From contig JAJUGE010000010.1 in assembly GCA_029268305.1 (NCBI GenBank), positions 1 to 55,794 on the forward strand: 55,794 bases of DNA, written 5' to 3'. Source of the stretch: Alphaproteobacteria bacterium (lineage in GTDB: Bacteria > Pseudomonadota > Alphaproteobacteria > JAJUGE01). A model generated the notes under the pieces. The model did no database searches. It was not told where the DNA came from and saw only the letters and a program-made list of their open reading frames with translations. Shown here piece after piece: positions 24,667 to 34,446 of the stretch (positions are counted from its first letter, which is position 1; every line of letters begins with the position of its first letter). The translations under genes and the position numbers were made by a program.

Positions 24667-25629
24667 ATGCCGTTGACGCCCGAGCAAGCCGCAGAGATCG
24701 CCGACGCGCGGCGCACCCAGCACAGCACGCGCCGCCCCACGGTGCCCGAGCTCGAGGAGATCCTGTTCGAGCCCCTGCCGGTGCTGGACCACGGCTTCGT
24801 GCGCGTCATCGACTACATGGGCGACGATTCGGCGGTGGTGCAGGCGGCGCGGGTTTCCTACGGCCGGGGAACCCGGCGGCTTCGCGACGATTCGGGGCTT
24901 ATCCGCTATCTGATGCGCCACCGGCACACCACGCCGTTCGAAATGTGCGAAATAAAATATCACGTGAAGCTGCCGATCTTCGTCGCCCGGCAGTGGATCA
25001 GGCATCGCACTGCGAACGTGAACGAATATTCGGCGCGCTATTCGGTGCTGGACCGGGAGTTCTACTTGCCGGCTCCCGAGCAGCTCGCGGCACAGTCGAG
25101 CCAGAACCGGCAGGGGCGGGGGGAGATCCTGGAAGGCGCCGAGGCGGCTCGCGTGCTGGAGATCCTGAAAGGCGACGCCGTCCGGGCGTTCGACCACTAT
25201 GACGAGATGCTGAACGAGGACGGCCGCACCGCTAGCCGCGATCCCGCGCGGAAGGGCCTGGCGCGCGAGCTGGCGCGCATGAACCTGCCGCTCTCTACCT
25301 ATACGCAGTGGTACTGGAAGACCGACCTGCACAATCTGCTGAACTTCCTGTCCCTGCGCGCCGACCCCCACGCGCAATACGAGATCAGGGCCTATGCCGA
25401 GGCCATGATCGATACGGTCCGCCGATGGGTGCCGGTGTCGTACCAGGCATTCCGGGATTACAGGCTCGGGGGAGCGACGCTTTCGGCGCAGGCGCTCGAT
25501 GTCGTGCGGCGTCGCTTGCGCGGCGAGTCCGTCACGGCCGAGCAGTCCGGCATGAGCGGGCGCGAGTGGCGCGAGCTATGCACGCTTCTCGATGCGGAGG
25601 CCGGCTCAGGCGAAGAAAACGCGACCTGA
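24667..25629 (+). CDS. thyX: Flavin-dependent thymidylate synthase ThyX
   Basis: Makes dTMP from dUMP with methylene-tetrahydrofolate, FAD and NADPH. The family motif RHR-x7-S is present as [17 protein letters not shown] at about residues 116-132, and the product is 320 residues. [20 protein letters not shown] and [19 protein letters not shown] are further family blocks. The start at 24667 has GGAG seven bases upstream; an upstream in-frame extension reads through the direct repeat and is rejected. It replaces the need for ThyA; no folA-thyA pair is in the window. The leader contains one copy of the 41-bp repeat. Confidence 0.95.
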   Translation: MPLTPEQAAEIADARRTQHSTRRPTVPELEEILFEPLPVLDHGFVRVIDYMGDDSAVVQAARVSYGRGTRRLRDDSGLIRYLMRHRHTTPFEMCEIKYHVKLPIFVARQWIRHRTANVNEYSARYSVLDREFYLPAPEQLAAQSSQNRQGRGEILEGAEAARVLEILKGDAVRAFDHYDEMLNEDGRTASRDPARKGLARELARMNLPLSTYTQWYWKTDLHNLLNFLSLRADPHAQYEIRAYAEAMIDTVRRWVPVSYQAFRDYRLGGATLSAQALDVVRRRLRGESVTAEQSGMSGREWRELCTLLDAEAGSGEENAT

Positions 25630-25784
25630 TACTCCGTCTCGATTTGCCTCCGAGCGACGCAGCTTTACCTCCTCGCGACGCAAGCGTAAAAATGTGGTGT
25701 CTGGGTACCGTTCAAAGGAACGATCGGCAGGTGGCGCCGTTCATCGCCTCGTTGAGGGTTGGCTCATCTAGGATGGAGATAGGC

Positions 25785-26645
25785 ATGAAATTTTCGCGAC
25801 TGGTGGTGGCGTGCGCCGCAATGCTTGCGGTGTCCGCTTGCGCTGGCACGAGAGGGGGCCCCCTCTCGGCCGAAGGAGACATCGAGACCGCGCAGGGTCT
25901 GCGTGCGAGTTCGCCGTTCAACGAGGCGCTTCGCACGGGGTACCTCGAGATCGCGCAAGGCGGCGCCGCGCAGGAGGATTGGATCGACGCCGGCATCTTC
26001 GCGCGGAAGGCGGTTCGCGCGGGCAACGACGAGGTGGTGCTGCCCGAAGAGCTCGACGATTGGGATATCCCGGGCTCGCAGGAAGACCAGCTCGCCGCGA
26101 CGCGCAGCCAGCTGATCTCCGTCCTCGACGGCAATGCGCGCTCCACCGCGCCGGAGACTGCCGCCGAAGCCCAGGTCATGTTCGACTGCATCCTGGAGAA
26201 GGCCGAAAGCGTCTACTGGCTCGTGCCCGATTGCCAGGAGCGCTTCGACGCTGCCATGGCGCAGCTGACGGGCCGTCCGATGCCAGCCCCGCCGCCTGCT
26301 CCGACCGAGCCGCCGGCACGTGACTACCTGGTCTTCTTCGACTTCGACCGGTCCGATCTCCGGCCAGACGCGATCTCGATCCTCAACGACGTCGTCCGCG
26401 CCTTCGGCGATCTGAATGCCGGCTCGATCACGGCGATCGGCCATGCGGACCGCTCCGGTCCTGTCGGCTACAACCAGCGCCTGTCCGAGCGCCGCGCCGC
26501 TTCGGTCAGGGACTACCTGGTGAACCAGGGCATCTCGCCGACCGACATCTCGACGTCGGGTCGTGGTGAGACCGATCCTCGGGTGCCGACGCCCGACGGT
26601 GTGCGTGAGCAGGAGAACCGCCGCGTCGAGATCCGACTGAACTAG
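25785..26645 (+). CDS. OmpA-family outer-membrane lipoprotein
   Basis: 286 residues. A lipoprotein signal (MKFSRLVVACAAMLAVSACA) has its lipobox VSAC with Cys near residue 19. Residues about 25-160 are an uncharacterised helical domain. After a Pro-rich linker (PMPAPPPAPTEPP) comes an OmpA_C peptidoglycan-binding domain with the signatures FFDFDRSDLRPDA, ITAIGHADRSGPVGYNQRLS and VEIRLN at the end. It probably tethers outer membrane to cell wall. The start is chosen for its GGAG six bases upstream; ATG at 25773 is an alternative. A strong terminator follows. Confidence 0.9.
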   Translation: MKFSRLVVACAAMLAVSACAGTRGGPLSAEGDIETAQGLRASSPFNEALRTGYLEIAQGGAAQEDWIDAGIFARKAVRAGNDEVVLPEELDDWDIPGSQEDQLAATRSQLISVLDGNARSTAPETAAEAQVMFDCILEKAESVYWLVPDCQERFDAAMAQLTGRPMPAPPPAPTEPPARDYLVFFDFDRSDLRPDAISILNDVVRAFGDLNAGSITAIGHADRSGPVGYNQRLSERRAASVRDYLVNQGISPTDISTSGRGETDPRVPTPDGVREQENRRVEIRLN

Positions 26646-26671
26646 TCGGCGACGTAGCCCCTCACGGATCG

Positions 26672-26706
26672 ACGGCGCCCGGGCCTCCGGGCGCCGTCTT
26701 TCTTTT
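26672..26706 (+). terminator. Rho-independent terminator after the OmpA-type gene
   Basis: Perfect 11-bp stem ACGGCGCCCGG / CCGGGCGCCGT with loop GCCT, followed by CTTTCTTTT, 27 bases past the stop codon. Confidence 0.92.
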
Positions 26707-26788
26707 ATGGACGCGGCCGCTATGGCAATTGCATTTCGCGGGCCTGATCGACTACCGTGCCGATCGTCCTCGCAGGGGTGGAGTGCAT

Positions 26789-27199
26789 ATGCGGCTGTTT
26801 CGTTTCGCGGGCGGGATCGCCGGTCTCGTTGTCCTGAGTATCGCGGCCGGCGCGCAGGCCGACGATCCCACCTTCGACCCGTCGCTGGCTTCCCCCCTCC
26901 TTCAAAGCAAGGCGCAGATCAGAATCTTCGCGGTCGACGACGCGGCGGACACCTCGTGCAAGTCGCGGAAGTTCGTTGACGTCGATGTCGTCACGCAGCC
27001 CACGCTTGTTCAGCTCTCCCCCAAGGTGCGGCAGAAGAAGTGGCAGGAGCAGTGGACGATCGAGCGGTGCGGGCAGCAGATCGGCTACCGCCTCTTCTTC
27101 ACGGATCTCGGCGACGGCGGCGCCTACTTCTCCTACAGCCCGATGCCGACGGTCCGGATCGAAGAAAGCGGGGTTACCAGGGCCTCGGTGTCCAACTGA
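26789..27199 (+). CDS. Small secreted protein of unknown function
   Basis: 136 residues with a signal peptide (MRLFRFAGGIAGLVVLSIAA, cleavage likely after GAQA). The mature part has two cysteines (TSCKSRKF and IERCGQQI), which could form a disulfide, and a beta-rich look (WQEQWTIERCGQQIGYRLFF). I do not recognise a named family with certainty. GGAG lies 6 bases before the ATG at 26789; earlier starts would bury the signal peptide. It is a single gene between the terminator of the OmpA-type gene and the convergent mrp. Confidence 0.75.
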   Translation: MRLFRFAGGIAGLVVLSIAAGAQADDPTFDPSLASPLLQSKAQIRIFAVDDAADTSCKSRKFVDVDVVTQPTLVQLSPKVRQKKWQEQWTIERCGQQIGYRLFFTDLGDGGAYFSYSPMPTVRIEESGVTRASVSN

Positions 27200-27220
27200 T
27201 CGGGACGCCGGCCGTCCGGC

Positions 27221-28387
27221 TCATTCCACGACGATGCGCGGTGGGGCCCTTCCGGTCTCGAGGCGCGCCGAGATCGCGTCCCACACGCGGTCGGCGATAG
27301 TCCGGAACGCCTGCGCCTGCGGGCTCTCGGGCGACGAAGCGACGATCGGCTCGCCCGCGTCGCCGGTGAGCCTGACGTCGATGTGAAGCGGGATCTCCCC
27401 GAGGAACGGCACGCCGAGGCGTTCGGCCTCCGCTCTGGCCCCGCCATGGCCGAAGATGTGGGATTCGTGTCCGCAGGACGGGCAGACGTAGGTGCTCATG
27501 TTCTCGACGATGCCCAGCACCGGCACGTCGACCTTGCGGAACATGTTGATGCCCTTGCGCGCGTCGAGCAGAGCGATGTCCTGTGGCGTGGAGACGATGA
27601 CGGCGCCGGTGAGCGGCACGCGCTGCGCCATCGTGAGCTGGGCATCGCCGGTGCCCGGCGGCATGTCGACGACGAGAACGTCGAGCTCACCCCAGTTCAC
27701 GTCCCCCAGCATCTGTTGCAACGCGCCCATCACCATCGGGCCGCGCCAGATCATCGGCGTCTCTTCCTCGACGAGGAAGCCGATCGACATGCAGCGGACG
27801 CCGTGGTTCTCCATCGGCTCCAGCGTCTTGCCGTCGGTGCTGTCCGGGCGCCCGCGTATGCCCATCATCCGCGGCAGCGACGGGCCGTAGATGTCCGCAT
27901 CGAGCAGGCCGACGCGGTGACCGGCGGCGGCGAGGCCGAGCGCCAGATTCACGGCGACCGTCGATTTGCCGACGCCGCCCTTTCCGGAGGCGACCGCGAC
28001 GATCGCCCGCACGCCGGGCAGCAGCTCACCGGCGCGCGGTGAGCCGGCGGGCGCTCTGCCGCGCATCCCGCCACGAGGCGCCGGACCGGGAGATGTCGGC
28101 TTGGCGGCGGCGCGGTCCGTGCCGGCCCGCTCCGCCGTCAGGACGACCGTCGCCGACAGAACGCCGTCGACCGCTCGTATCGCCTTCTCCGCAGCCTCTC
28201 GCACCGGCTCCATCGCCTCGGCCTGCGCAGGCTCGATCTCGAGGGACACGTGTACATTGCCGTTCCTGATGACGATGCCGGAGACGACCCCGGCGGCCAC
28301 CAGATCTCCGCCACCGTGCGGGGTAGGGATCGCGCGCAGGGCGTCCCTCACCTCGGATTCCGAGACACCGCCTCGCGCGTCAGGCAT
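27221..28387 (-). CDS. mrp: Mrp/NBP35-family iron-sulfur cluster carrier ATPase
   Basis: Carries and delivers Fe-S clusters. The N-terminal MIP18/DUF59 domain (residues about 1-85) is followed by a Gly/Pro/Arg-rich linker and a P-loop ATPase with the deviant Walker A ASGKGGVGKSTVAVNLALGL. The body has the family blocks DADIYGPSLPRMMGI, DVLVVDMPPGTGDAQLTMAQ and the C-terminal cluster ligand pair CPSCGHE. The start at 28387 fits the usual family start and has AAGGGG upstream; ATGs at 28441 and 28456 would add 18-23 residues. It is divergent from hflK. Confidence 0.93.
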   Translation of the reverse strand: MPDARGGVSESEVRDALRAIPTPHGGGDLVAAGVVSGIVIRNGNVHVSLEIEPAQAEAMEPVREAAEKAIRAVDGVLSATVVLTAERAGTDRAAAKPTSPGPAPRGGMRGRAPAGSPRAGELLPGVRAIVAVASGKGGVGKSTVAVNLALGLAAAGHRVGLLDADIYGPSLPRMMGIRGRPDSTDGKTLEPMENHGVRCMSIGFLVEEETPMIWRGPMVMGALQQMLGDVNWGELDVLVVDMPPGTGDAQLTMAQRVPLTGAVIVSTPQDIALLDARKGINMFRKVDVPVLGIVENMSTYVCPSCGHESHIFGHGGARAEAERLGVPFLGEIPLHIDVRLTGDAGEPIVASSPESPQAQAFRTIADRVWDAISARLETGRAPPRIVVE

Positions 28388-28503
28388 CTGCACCGGCCCC
28401 TTCGTGCGGAGATATTGCTTGAGTGTGCGCCAGGCTCTCATTCCGGGGCCTGCCATATAGGATGAAAGAGTGGGTTCCCTCGTTGGATCGAGGGCGACCG
28501 CGA

Positions 28504-28532
28504 TTGTCTGTAGATGGCTCCTGACATATAAG
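28504..28532 (+). promoter_or_regulatory. Promoter of the hflK-hflC unit
   Basis: TTGTCT, 17 bases, TATAAG, about 58 bases before the hflK ATG. Good sigma-70-type spacing. Confidence 0.65.
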
Positions 28533-28589
28533 GCGCGGTAGCGGGTTGCAATACCTGCGCGGTGATCGGTGGTCGAGAGGTGATACTGG

Positions 28590-29726
28590 ATGCCTTGGCA
28601 GAATCAGGGCGGCGGTCCCTGGGGCGGCGGCGGGGGTGGCGGAAGTCCCTGGGGCGGCGGCCGACCGGGCGGCGGTCCGGGCCAGCCACCGAACCTCGAG
28701 GAGCTCATCCGTAAGGCTCAGGAGCGTTTCCGGCGGAGCATGCCCGGCGGAATCGGCGGTGGCGCCGGTGTCCTCGGCATCGTCGTCATCGCGCTCGTCC
28801 TCTGGGCGGCGACCGGGATCTACCGGGTCCAGACGGACGAGCAGGGGGTGGTGCTGCGCTTCGGCGAATGGGTGAGGACGACCCAGCCGGGCCTCAACTA
28901 CCATCTGCCCTATCCGATCGAATCGGTCGAGACGCCGAAGGTGACGGTAGTGAACCGGATCGAGCTCGGCGTGCGCACGGCGGGGGCCGGCGCGCGGGCC
29001 GACGTCGGCCGACAGGTGCCGGAAGAGGCGCTGATGCTCACGGGCGACGAGAACATCGTCGACATCAACTTCGCCGTCTTCTGGAGAATCCGGGACGCCG
29101 GCAACTTCCTCTTCAACGTCCGGACACCCGAAGTGACGATCAAGGCCGCTGCCGAAAGCACGATGCGCGAGATCATCGGCCAGACCCCGATCGCGTCCGC
29201 GCTGGCGGAAGGACGAGGCCAGATCGAGGACGCCGCCGAAGAGCGGCTGCAGTCGCTGCTGGACCAGTACGGAGCGGGCGTCGAGATCACCCAGGTGCAG
29301 TTGCTGAAGGTGGACCCGCCGGGAGAGGTCATCGACGCTTTCCGCGACGTTCAGCGGGCGCGCGCCGACCAGGAGCGCCTTCGCAACGAGGCCGAGGCCT
29401 ATCGCAACGACATCATTCCGAGGGCACGCGGCGAAGCCGAGCGTCTGACCCAGGAGGCCGAAGCGTACAGGCAGGAAGTGGTCGCACGCGCACAGGGTGA
29501 TGCGGCGCGCTTCAACGATGTCTATCAGGCGTATCGGACGTCGCAGGACGTCACGATGCAGCGCATCTATCTGGAGACGCTCGAAGAGGTGTTTCGCAAC
29601 GCCAACAAGATCCTGATCGACAACGAAGCCGGCGGAAGCGGGGTCGTGCCGTACCTGCCTCTGCCCGAGGTGCAGAAGCGGGCGACCTCCGGAGGGGCGC
29701 AGCGTAACGGGGAGACGACCCGATGA
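28590..29726 (+). CDS. hflK: FtsH protease modulator HflK
   Basis: HflK (378 residues) forms, with HflC, a large periplasmic cage around the membrane protease FtsH and tunes its access to membrane substrates. The N-terminus is Gly/Trp/Pro-rich, typical for HflK, then one membrane helix at about residues 58-76 (GVLGIVVIALVLWAATGIY). The SPFH/prohibitin domain (DEQGVVLRFGEWVRTTQPGL; DENIVDINFAVFWRI) and a long C-terminal helix follow. The stop overlaps the hflC ATG (ATGA). Confidence 0.96.
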   Translation: MPWQNQGGGPWGGGGGGGSPWGGGRPGGGPGQPPNLEELIRKAQERFRRSMPGGIGGGAGVLGIVVIALVLWAATGIYRVQTDEQGVVLRFGEWVRTTQPGLNYHLPYPIESVETPKVTVVNRIELGVRTAGAGARADVGRQVPEEALMLTGDENIVDINFAVFWRIRDAGNFLFNVRTPEVTIKAAAESTMREIIGQTPIASALAEGRGQIEDAAEERLQSLLDQYGAGVEITQVQLLKVDPPGEVIDAFRDVQRARADQERLRNEAEAYRNDIIPRARGEAERLTQEAEAYRQEVVARAQGDAARFNDVYQAYRTSQDVTMQRIYLETLEEVFRNANKILIDNEAGGSGVVPYLPLPEVQKRATSGGAQRNGETTR

Positions 29727-30709
29727 GCCGCGTTCTCCTGACGGTTGTCGGCATTCTGGTGATCATCGTCGGCATCGTTGCCGCCAGTTCGCTGTTCACG
29801 GTGCACCAGACGCAACAGGCGCTCGTGCTCCAGTTCGGTGAGCCGAAGCGGGTCGTCAAAGACCCGGGGCTGCACGCGAAACTGCCGTTCATCCAGAACG
29901 CGGTCTACTTCGACTCGCGCGTCCTGGACTATGCGCCGCCGGCGGAGGAGATCATCACCGCCGACCAGAAGCGTTTCGTCGTCGACACCTATGCGCGCTT
30001 CCGGATCGTCGATCCGCTTCGCTTCTATCAGGCGACCGGCACCGAGGAGTCCTTCCGCTCCAGGCTCAGCAACTATCTCACCTCAAGCCTGCGGCGCGTC
30101 ATCGGCAATCGGAGCTTCGCATCCGTGCTGTCCGAGGAGCGTGCGGACATCATGCGGGAGATCCAGGAGCTGGTGAACGTCGAGACCGCAGGCTTCGGTA
30201 TCGAGGTCATCGACGTGCGCATCCGGCGTGCGGACCTGCCGGAAGCGAACGCCCAGGCGATCTACTCGCGGATGCAATCCGAGCGCGAGCGGGAAGCTCG
30301 CGAATTCCGCGCCCAGGGTGCCGAGCTCGCGCAGCGCATCCGCTCACGGGCCGAGCGCGAACGGACAGTGCTCCTCGCCGAAGCGCAGCGGGAAGCACAG
30401 GGGCTGCGCGGCCAGGGGGATGCCGATGCGATCAGGATTTATGCCGATGCCTTCGGCCAGGATCCCGACTTCTTCGCCTTCTATAGGTCGATGGAGGCGT
30501 ACCGAAACGCGCTCGGGCCGGAAGGGACGACCCTCGTCCTCAGTCCGTCGAACGACTTCTTCCGGTTCCTCGGCAACGTACCCACCGCCAGCGGCCCCGA
30601 TCTTCCGCGGACTGACGACCAGGGGGCGGCCGGTGGCGACGCGCAGAGCCCGGCGGCGCCGGCCCTGCCTGGCTCCGACGGGGCCCAGCCGCCAGCGGCG
30701 CCGAGGTGA
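29723..30709 (+). CDS. hflC: FtsH protease modulator HflC
   Basis: HflC (328 residues) is the partner of HflK in the SPFH cage. It has an N-terminal membrane helix (VLLTVVGILVIIVGIVAASS), the SPFH core (QTQQALVLQFGEPKRVVKDP, DKRFVVDTYARFRI-type strand) and the helix with RADLPEANAQAIYSRMQSER. After the SPFH end it carries an extra Pro/Ala/Asp-rich tail of about 40 residues. It is translationally coupled to hflK and followed by the DUF2065 gene. Confidence 0.96.
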   Translation: MSRVLLTVVGILVIIVGIVAASSLFTVHQTQQALVLQFGEPKRVVKDPGLHAKLPFIQNAVYFDSRVLDYAPPAEEIITADQKRFVVDTYARFRIVDPLRFYQATGTEESFRSRLSNYLTSSLRRVIGNRSFASVLSEERADIMREIQELVNVETAGFGIEVIDVRIRRADLPEANAQAIYSRMQSEREREAREFRAQGAELAQRIRSRAERERTVLLAEAQREAQGLRGQGDADAIRIYADAFGQDPDFFAFYRSMEAYRNALGPEGTTLVLSPSNDFFRFLGNVPTASGPDLPRTDDQGAAGGDAQSPAAPALPGSDGAQPPAAPR

Positions 30710-30743
30710 CCGCGGCTAGGAGCGGTGTGACGGGACTTCGGCG

Positions 30744-30929
30744 TTGACGGACTTCGTGGTGGCGATCGGCCTGGTGCTGGTCATCGAGGGAGTGCTCTAC
30801 GCGCTGTTCCCCAGTGCGATGCAGAGGATGCTGGCGGACGTACTCACACGGCCGCCTCAGCTCCTCCGAACAGGGGGCTTGATCGCGGCGTGTGTCGGCG
30901 TTGGAATAGTTTGGCTCGCACGCGGCTGA
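30744..30929 (+). CDS. DUF2065 small membrane protein
   Basis: 61 residues with two membrane helices (VVAIGLVLVIEGVLYALFP and TGGLIAACVGVGIVWLARG) joined by a loop containing MLADVLTRPPQLLR. This is the DUF2065 family, which is repeatedly found after hflC in proteobacteria and whose function is unknown; a role with HflKC/FtsH is the usual inference. The start codon is TTG at 30744. It begins 34 bases after hflC. Confidence 0.85.
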   Translation: MTDFVVAIGLVLVIEGVLYALFPSAMQRMLADVLTRPPQLLRTGGLIAACVGVGIVWLARG

Positions 30930-31087
30930 TGGCCCGGACGCATGCGGCGGAGCGGAATTGGCCGGAAAGACTGGAAATGGCGTTCATCGATCGACCGCGG
31001 CCCCGGAGACTGCGCGTGGCGCATGAGGCAGGGGCGGAATCCGGGCGCGGGGCGGCTGCCGCGCGCCTCGGCGATCGGCTCGCCGCG

Positions 31088-32527
31088 ATGAGCAGTTTGC
31101 GGGCCTGCCTCGCCGTGCTGATGGCGATGGCGCTCTTCCTGTCGGGTGCGGAAGCCCGCGAGGCCCCCGACAGCTTCGCCGACCTGGCGGAGAGGGTGCT
31201 GCCGGCCGTGGTGAACATTTCCACGACCCAGACGCTGCAGCCGGACCAGATTCCGGAGATACCGCAGCTGCCCCCCGGCTCGCCGTTCGAGGAGTTTTTC
31301 AAGGAATTCTTCGAGCGCCAGCAGCGTCCGGATGCGCCGCCGCGGCGGGCGACGTCGCTCGGTTCCGGCTTCGTGATCGACCCGGACGGCTACATCGTCA
31401 CCAACTACCATGTCATCAAGGACGCCGACGAGATCCTCGTCCGCTTCCATGACGAGTCGTCGCTGGCCGCGACGCTCATCGGACGCGACCCGAAAACCGA
31501 CGTCGCCCTGCTCAAGGTGGAACCGAAGGAGCCGTTGCCGTTCCTGAAGCTCGGCGACTCTTCCAAGGCGCGCGTCGGCGACTGGGTGATCGCGATCGGC
31601 AATCCGTTCGGGCTCGGCGGGACCGTTACCGCCGGGATCATCTCGGCGCGGCAACGCGACATAAACGCCGGCCCCTACGACGACTTCATCCAGTCGGATG
31701 CCTCGATCAATCGCGGCAACTCGGGCGGGCCGCTCGTCAGCATCGACGGGGAGGTGATCGGCATCAACACCGCGATCTTCTCGCCGTCGGGAGGCAGTGT
31801 CGGGATCGGGTTCGCGATTCCCTCGTCGCTGGCCGATCCGGTGATTCACCAGCTTCGCGAATTCGGCGAGACCCGGAGAGGCTGGCTCGGCGTCCGCATC
31901 CAGACCGTGACCGACGAGATCGCCGAGAGCCTGGGCCTCGACAATGCACGCGGCGCCCTGGTCGCCAGCGTCACGCCGGACGGTCCAGCGGAGAAGGCCG
32001 GAATCGAAGCCGGCGACATCATCCTCAGCTTTGACGGGAAACCGGTCGAGAAGATGCGGCGCCTTCCACGCATCGTTGCCGAGACGCGGATCGGTGCGGT
32101 GGTTCCGGTCGAGGTCTGGCGGAAGGGGGAGACGCGGACCTTCGAAGTCGAAGTCGAGCAGCTCGCGGAAGAGGAGGACGCGGCGCAGGCCACGACCACC
32201 CCCTCCGAGCCGACCGGCGATGCCGAGGTCGCGGCGCTGGGCCTGAAGCTCGCGGAGCTCACCGACGAGATCCGCCAAAAGTACGACATCGGCCCGGAGG
32301 CGAAGGGTGTCGTCGTCACCGAGGTCGCAGCCGATGGCCCGGCCCAGGAGAAGGGCCTGCTGCCGGGCGACATCGTCGTCGAGGTCAATCAGGATCCGGT
32401 CGAGGTGGTCTCGCAGGTGGCCGAGAAGGTCGAAGCCGCCGTCGCCGAGGGCCGGAAGTCGGTGCTCCTCCTGCTGGAGCGGAAGGGCGACCTGCGCTTC
32501 GTCGCCGTCGGCATCAGGCAGGGCTGA
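31088..32527 (+). CDS. degP: Do/DegP-type periplasmic serine protease
   Basis: Trypsin-like protease-chaperone of the envelope. From this start a clean signal peptide is visible (MSSLRACLAVLMAMALFLSG). The catalytic triad is His in TNYHVIKDAD, Asp in PKTDVALLKV and Ser in RGNSGGPLVS; two PDZ domains follow (RRGWLGVRIQ... and KGVVVTEVAADGPA...), for about 479 residues. An in-frame ATG at 30977 has a better ribosome site (GGAAAGACTGGAA) and would add a 37-residue basic extension, so the start is unsettled. Downstream of hflKC-DUF2065, forming a membrane/envelope protein quality-control group. Confidence 0.93.
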   Translation: MSSLRACLAVLMAMALFLSGAEAREAPDSFADLAERVLPAVVNISTTQTLQPDQIPEIPQLPPGSPFEEFFKEFFERQQRPDAPPRRATSLGSGFVIDPDGYIVTNYHVIKDADEILVRFHDESSLAATLIGRDPKTDVALLKVEPKEPLPFLKLGDSSKARVGDWVIAIGNPFGLGGTVTAGIISARQRDINAGPYDDFIQSDASINRGNSGGPLVSIDGEVIGINTAIFSPSGGSVGIGFAIPSSLADPVIHQLREFGETRRGWLGVRIQTVTDEIAESLGLDNARGALVASVTPDGPAEKAGIEAGDIILSFDGKPVEKMRRLPRIVAETRIGAVVPVEVWRKGETRTFEVEVEQLAEEEDAAQATTTPSEPTGDAEVAALGLKLAELTDEIRQKYDIGPEAKGVVVTEVAADGPAQEKGLLPGDIVVEVNQDPVEVVSQVAEKVEAAVAEGRKSVLLLLERKGDLRFVAVGIRQG

Positions 32528-32533
32528 TCCGCG

Positions 32534-33439
32534 TCAGCCGACGAACTCGCTCTCTCGATAGCCCTGGTAGAAGAGAGCCGTCTCGAGATCGCCGTGATCG
32601 ATTCGAACCCGGCAGGCCGCCGCCACCGTCGGTTTCGCCCGGAACGCGATACCGAGGCCGGCCTCCTGCAGCATCGGCAGGTCGTTGGCGCCGTCACCGA
32701 TCGCGAGGCAGTCCTGCGACGTGAGCCCGCGCTCCGCCGCCGCCGCCAGAAGGAACCGCAGCTTCGAATCCCGATCGAGGATGGGCTCGTGCACCTTGCC
32801 GGTCAGCCGCCCGTCGGCGATCTCGAGATCGTTCGCCTCGTCGCGGTCGAAGCCGATCATCGTCCGCACACGGCTCGTGAAAAACCGGAAACCGCCGGAG
32901 ACGAGCAGGGCGAACGCGCCGTTCGCCCGCATCGTGCGCACCAGCGTCGCGGCTCCCGCGGTCGGCTCGACACGCGCCCAGGTCCGCTCGAGCGCGGCGA
33001 CCGGCAGGTTGGCGAGCAGCCGGACCCGCTCCCTGAGCGCCGCCTTGAAGTCGAGCTCGCCGTTCATGGCGCGGGCCGTGATGGCGGCGACATGCGGCTT
33101 GATGCCGGCTTCGTCGGCGAGCTCGTCCAGCGTCTCGCCCGTGACGATCGTCGAGTCCATGTCCGCGACGAGCAGCCGTTTGCGCCGGCCGGCGGCGGGT
33201 TGCACGGCGACGTCGACCTCCGCACCTTCCAGTCGGCGGCGGAGATCGTCGGAGAGGGCGGAAAGCCGCTCCGGCCGGCCGACCGGGCCGATCGGCAGAT
33301 CGCACGCCCGGCCGGCGGCGAGCCAGTCGACGGCGCCCGTTTCGATGTGATGCTCGGCGAGCGCCTCTTCGACGACCGAAAGCCGATCCGTCGGCAAGGT
33401 GCGCCCGCTTCCGGCGGCCAGGGTCACTACATGATGCAT
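32534..33439 (-). CDS. serB: Phosphoserine phosphatase SerB
   Basis: Last step of serine synthesis. HAD-family enzyme of 301 residues: nucleophile motif VADMDSTIV (residues about 91-99), motif II LVSGGFRFF, motif III Lys in DRDSKLRFLL and motif IV AIGDGANDLPML. The N-terminal 80 residues replace the ACT-like domain seen in the E. coli enzyme and are loosely conserved. It is convergent with degP (7 bases between stops) and divergent from miaA. Confidence 0.95.
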   Translation of the reverse strand: MHHVVTLAAGSGRTLPTDRLSVVEEALAEHHIETGAVDWLAAGRACDLPIGPVGRPERLSALSDDLRRRLEGAEVDVAVQPAAGRRKRLLVADMDSTIVTGETLDELADEAGIKPHVAAITARAMNGELDFKAALRERVRLLANLPVAALERTWARVEPTAGAATLVRTMRANGAFALLVSGGFRFFTSRVRTMIGFDRDEANDLEIADGRLTGKVHEPILDRDSKLRFLLAAAAERGLTSQDCLAIGDGANDLPMLQEAGLGIAFRAKPTVAAACRVRIDHGDLETALFYQGYRESEFVG

Positions 33440-33480
33440 GCCGGCTTATAGCGATGCCGGCGCAGCGGACACAAGACGGC

Positions 33481-34446
33481 ATGACCACCAGCGAGCCTCC
33501 CATCACGGCGATCGTCGTCACCGGGCCGACGGCGAGCGGCAAGTCGGCCGCCGCCCTGCGGATCGCGACGGCGTTCGGCGGCACCGTGATCAATGCCGAC
33601 AGCATGCAGGTCTACCGCGAGCTGCGGATCCTCACGGCACGGCCGACGCCGGAAGAGGAGGCCGCCGCACCGCATCGCCTCTACGGTGTGTTGTCAGCGG
33701 CCGAGGCCTGCTCGGCGGGACGTTGGCGGGGCTGGGCGGTGAGAGAGATCGCCGCCGCCTCCGCAACCGGCTCGCTGCCCGTCGTCGTGGGTGGTACCGG
33801 ACTCTACCTGAAGGCGCTGCTGGAAGGTCTCGCTCCGATCCCGGATACGCCTCCCGAGGTGCGCGAGCGGGTGCGCGATCGATTGCGGGAGCAGGGGGCG
33901 GCGGCGCTGTTCGCCGAGCTCGCCGATCGCGACCCGGCAACCGCGGAGCGCATCTCTCCTTCCGACATGCAGCGCCTCCTGCGCGGCCTCGAAGTCCTGG
34001 AGGCGACGGGTGAGCCCCTCAGCGTCTGGCAGAGCCGGAGCCCACGCGTCGACGGTGGGGAGATCAGGGCTCTCACGCTCGTCCTCGCTCCACCGCGCGA
34101 GGCGGTCTACGCCGCTTGCGATGCTCGCTTCGACCGGATGCTGGAGGCGGGCGCTCTCGACGAGGTGGCGCGGCTGGCGGCGATGCGGCTGCCGCCGGAT
34201 CTGCCGGCGATGCGGGCGGTGGGAGTGCGCGACCTGCTCCGCCATGTCGCGGGCGAAATCGGCCTGCCCGAGGCGCGCGAGCGCGCGCAGAGGTCGACGC
34301 GGCAGTACGCCAAGCGCCAGATGACCTGGCTACGGCACCAGACAGAGGGGCTCTGGTTCGCTGAGCAATTTTCGGAAAGCGTCTGGCAAAAAATCTTTTC
34401 GAATATTCGCGAGTTCCTGTTGACCCCGAGGGGGCTGACCGAATAG
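33481..34446 (+). CDS. miaA: tRNA dimethylallyltransferase MiaA
   Basis: Adds a dimethylallyl group to A37 of tRNAs reading UNN codons. P-loop VVTGPTASGKSAAALR is near the N-terminus, followed by VINADSMQVYRELRILTARP (substrate Asp and Thr), VGGTGLYLKALLEGLAPIPD, and the C-terminal motif STRQYAKRQMTWLRHQ. Length 321 residues from ATG 33481; an ATG at 33454 would add nine residues. Its start is 41 bases from that of serB on the other strand. Confidence 0.95.
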   Translation: MTTSEPPITAIVVTGPTASGKSAAALRIATAFGGTVINADSMQVYRELRILTARPTPEEEAAAPHRLYGVLSAAEACSAGRWRGWAVREIAAASATGSLPVVVGGTGLYLKALLEGLAPIPDTPPEVRERVRDRLREQGAAALFAELADRDPATAERISPSDMQRLLRGLEVLEATGEPLSVWQSRSPRVDGGEIRALTLVLAPPREAVYAACDARFDRMLEAGALDEVARLAAMRLPPDLPAMRAVGVRDLLRHVAGEIGLPEARERAQRSTRQYAKRQMTWLRHQTEGLWFAEQFSESVWQKIFSNIREFLLTPRGLTE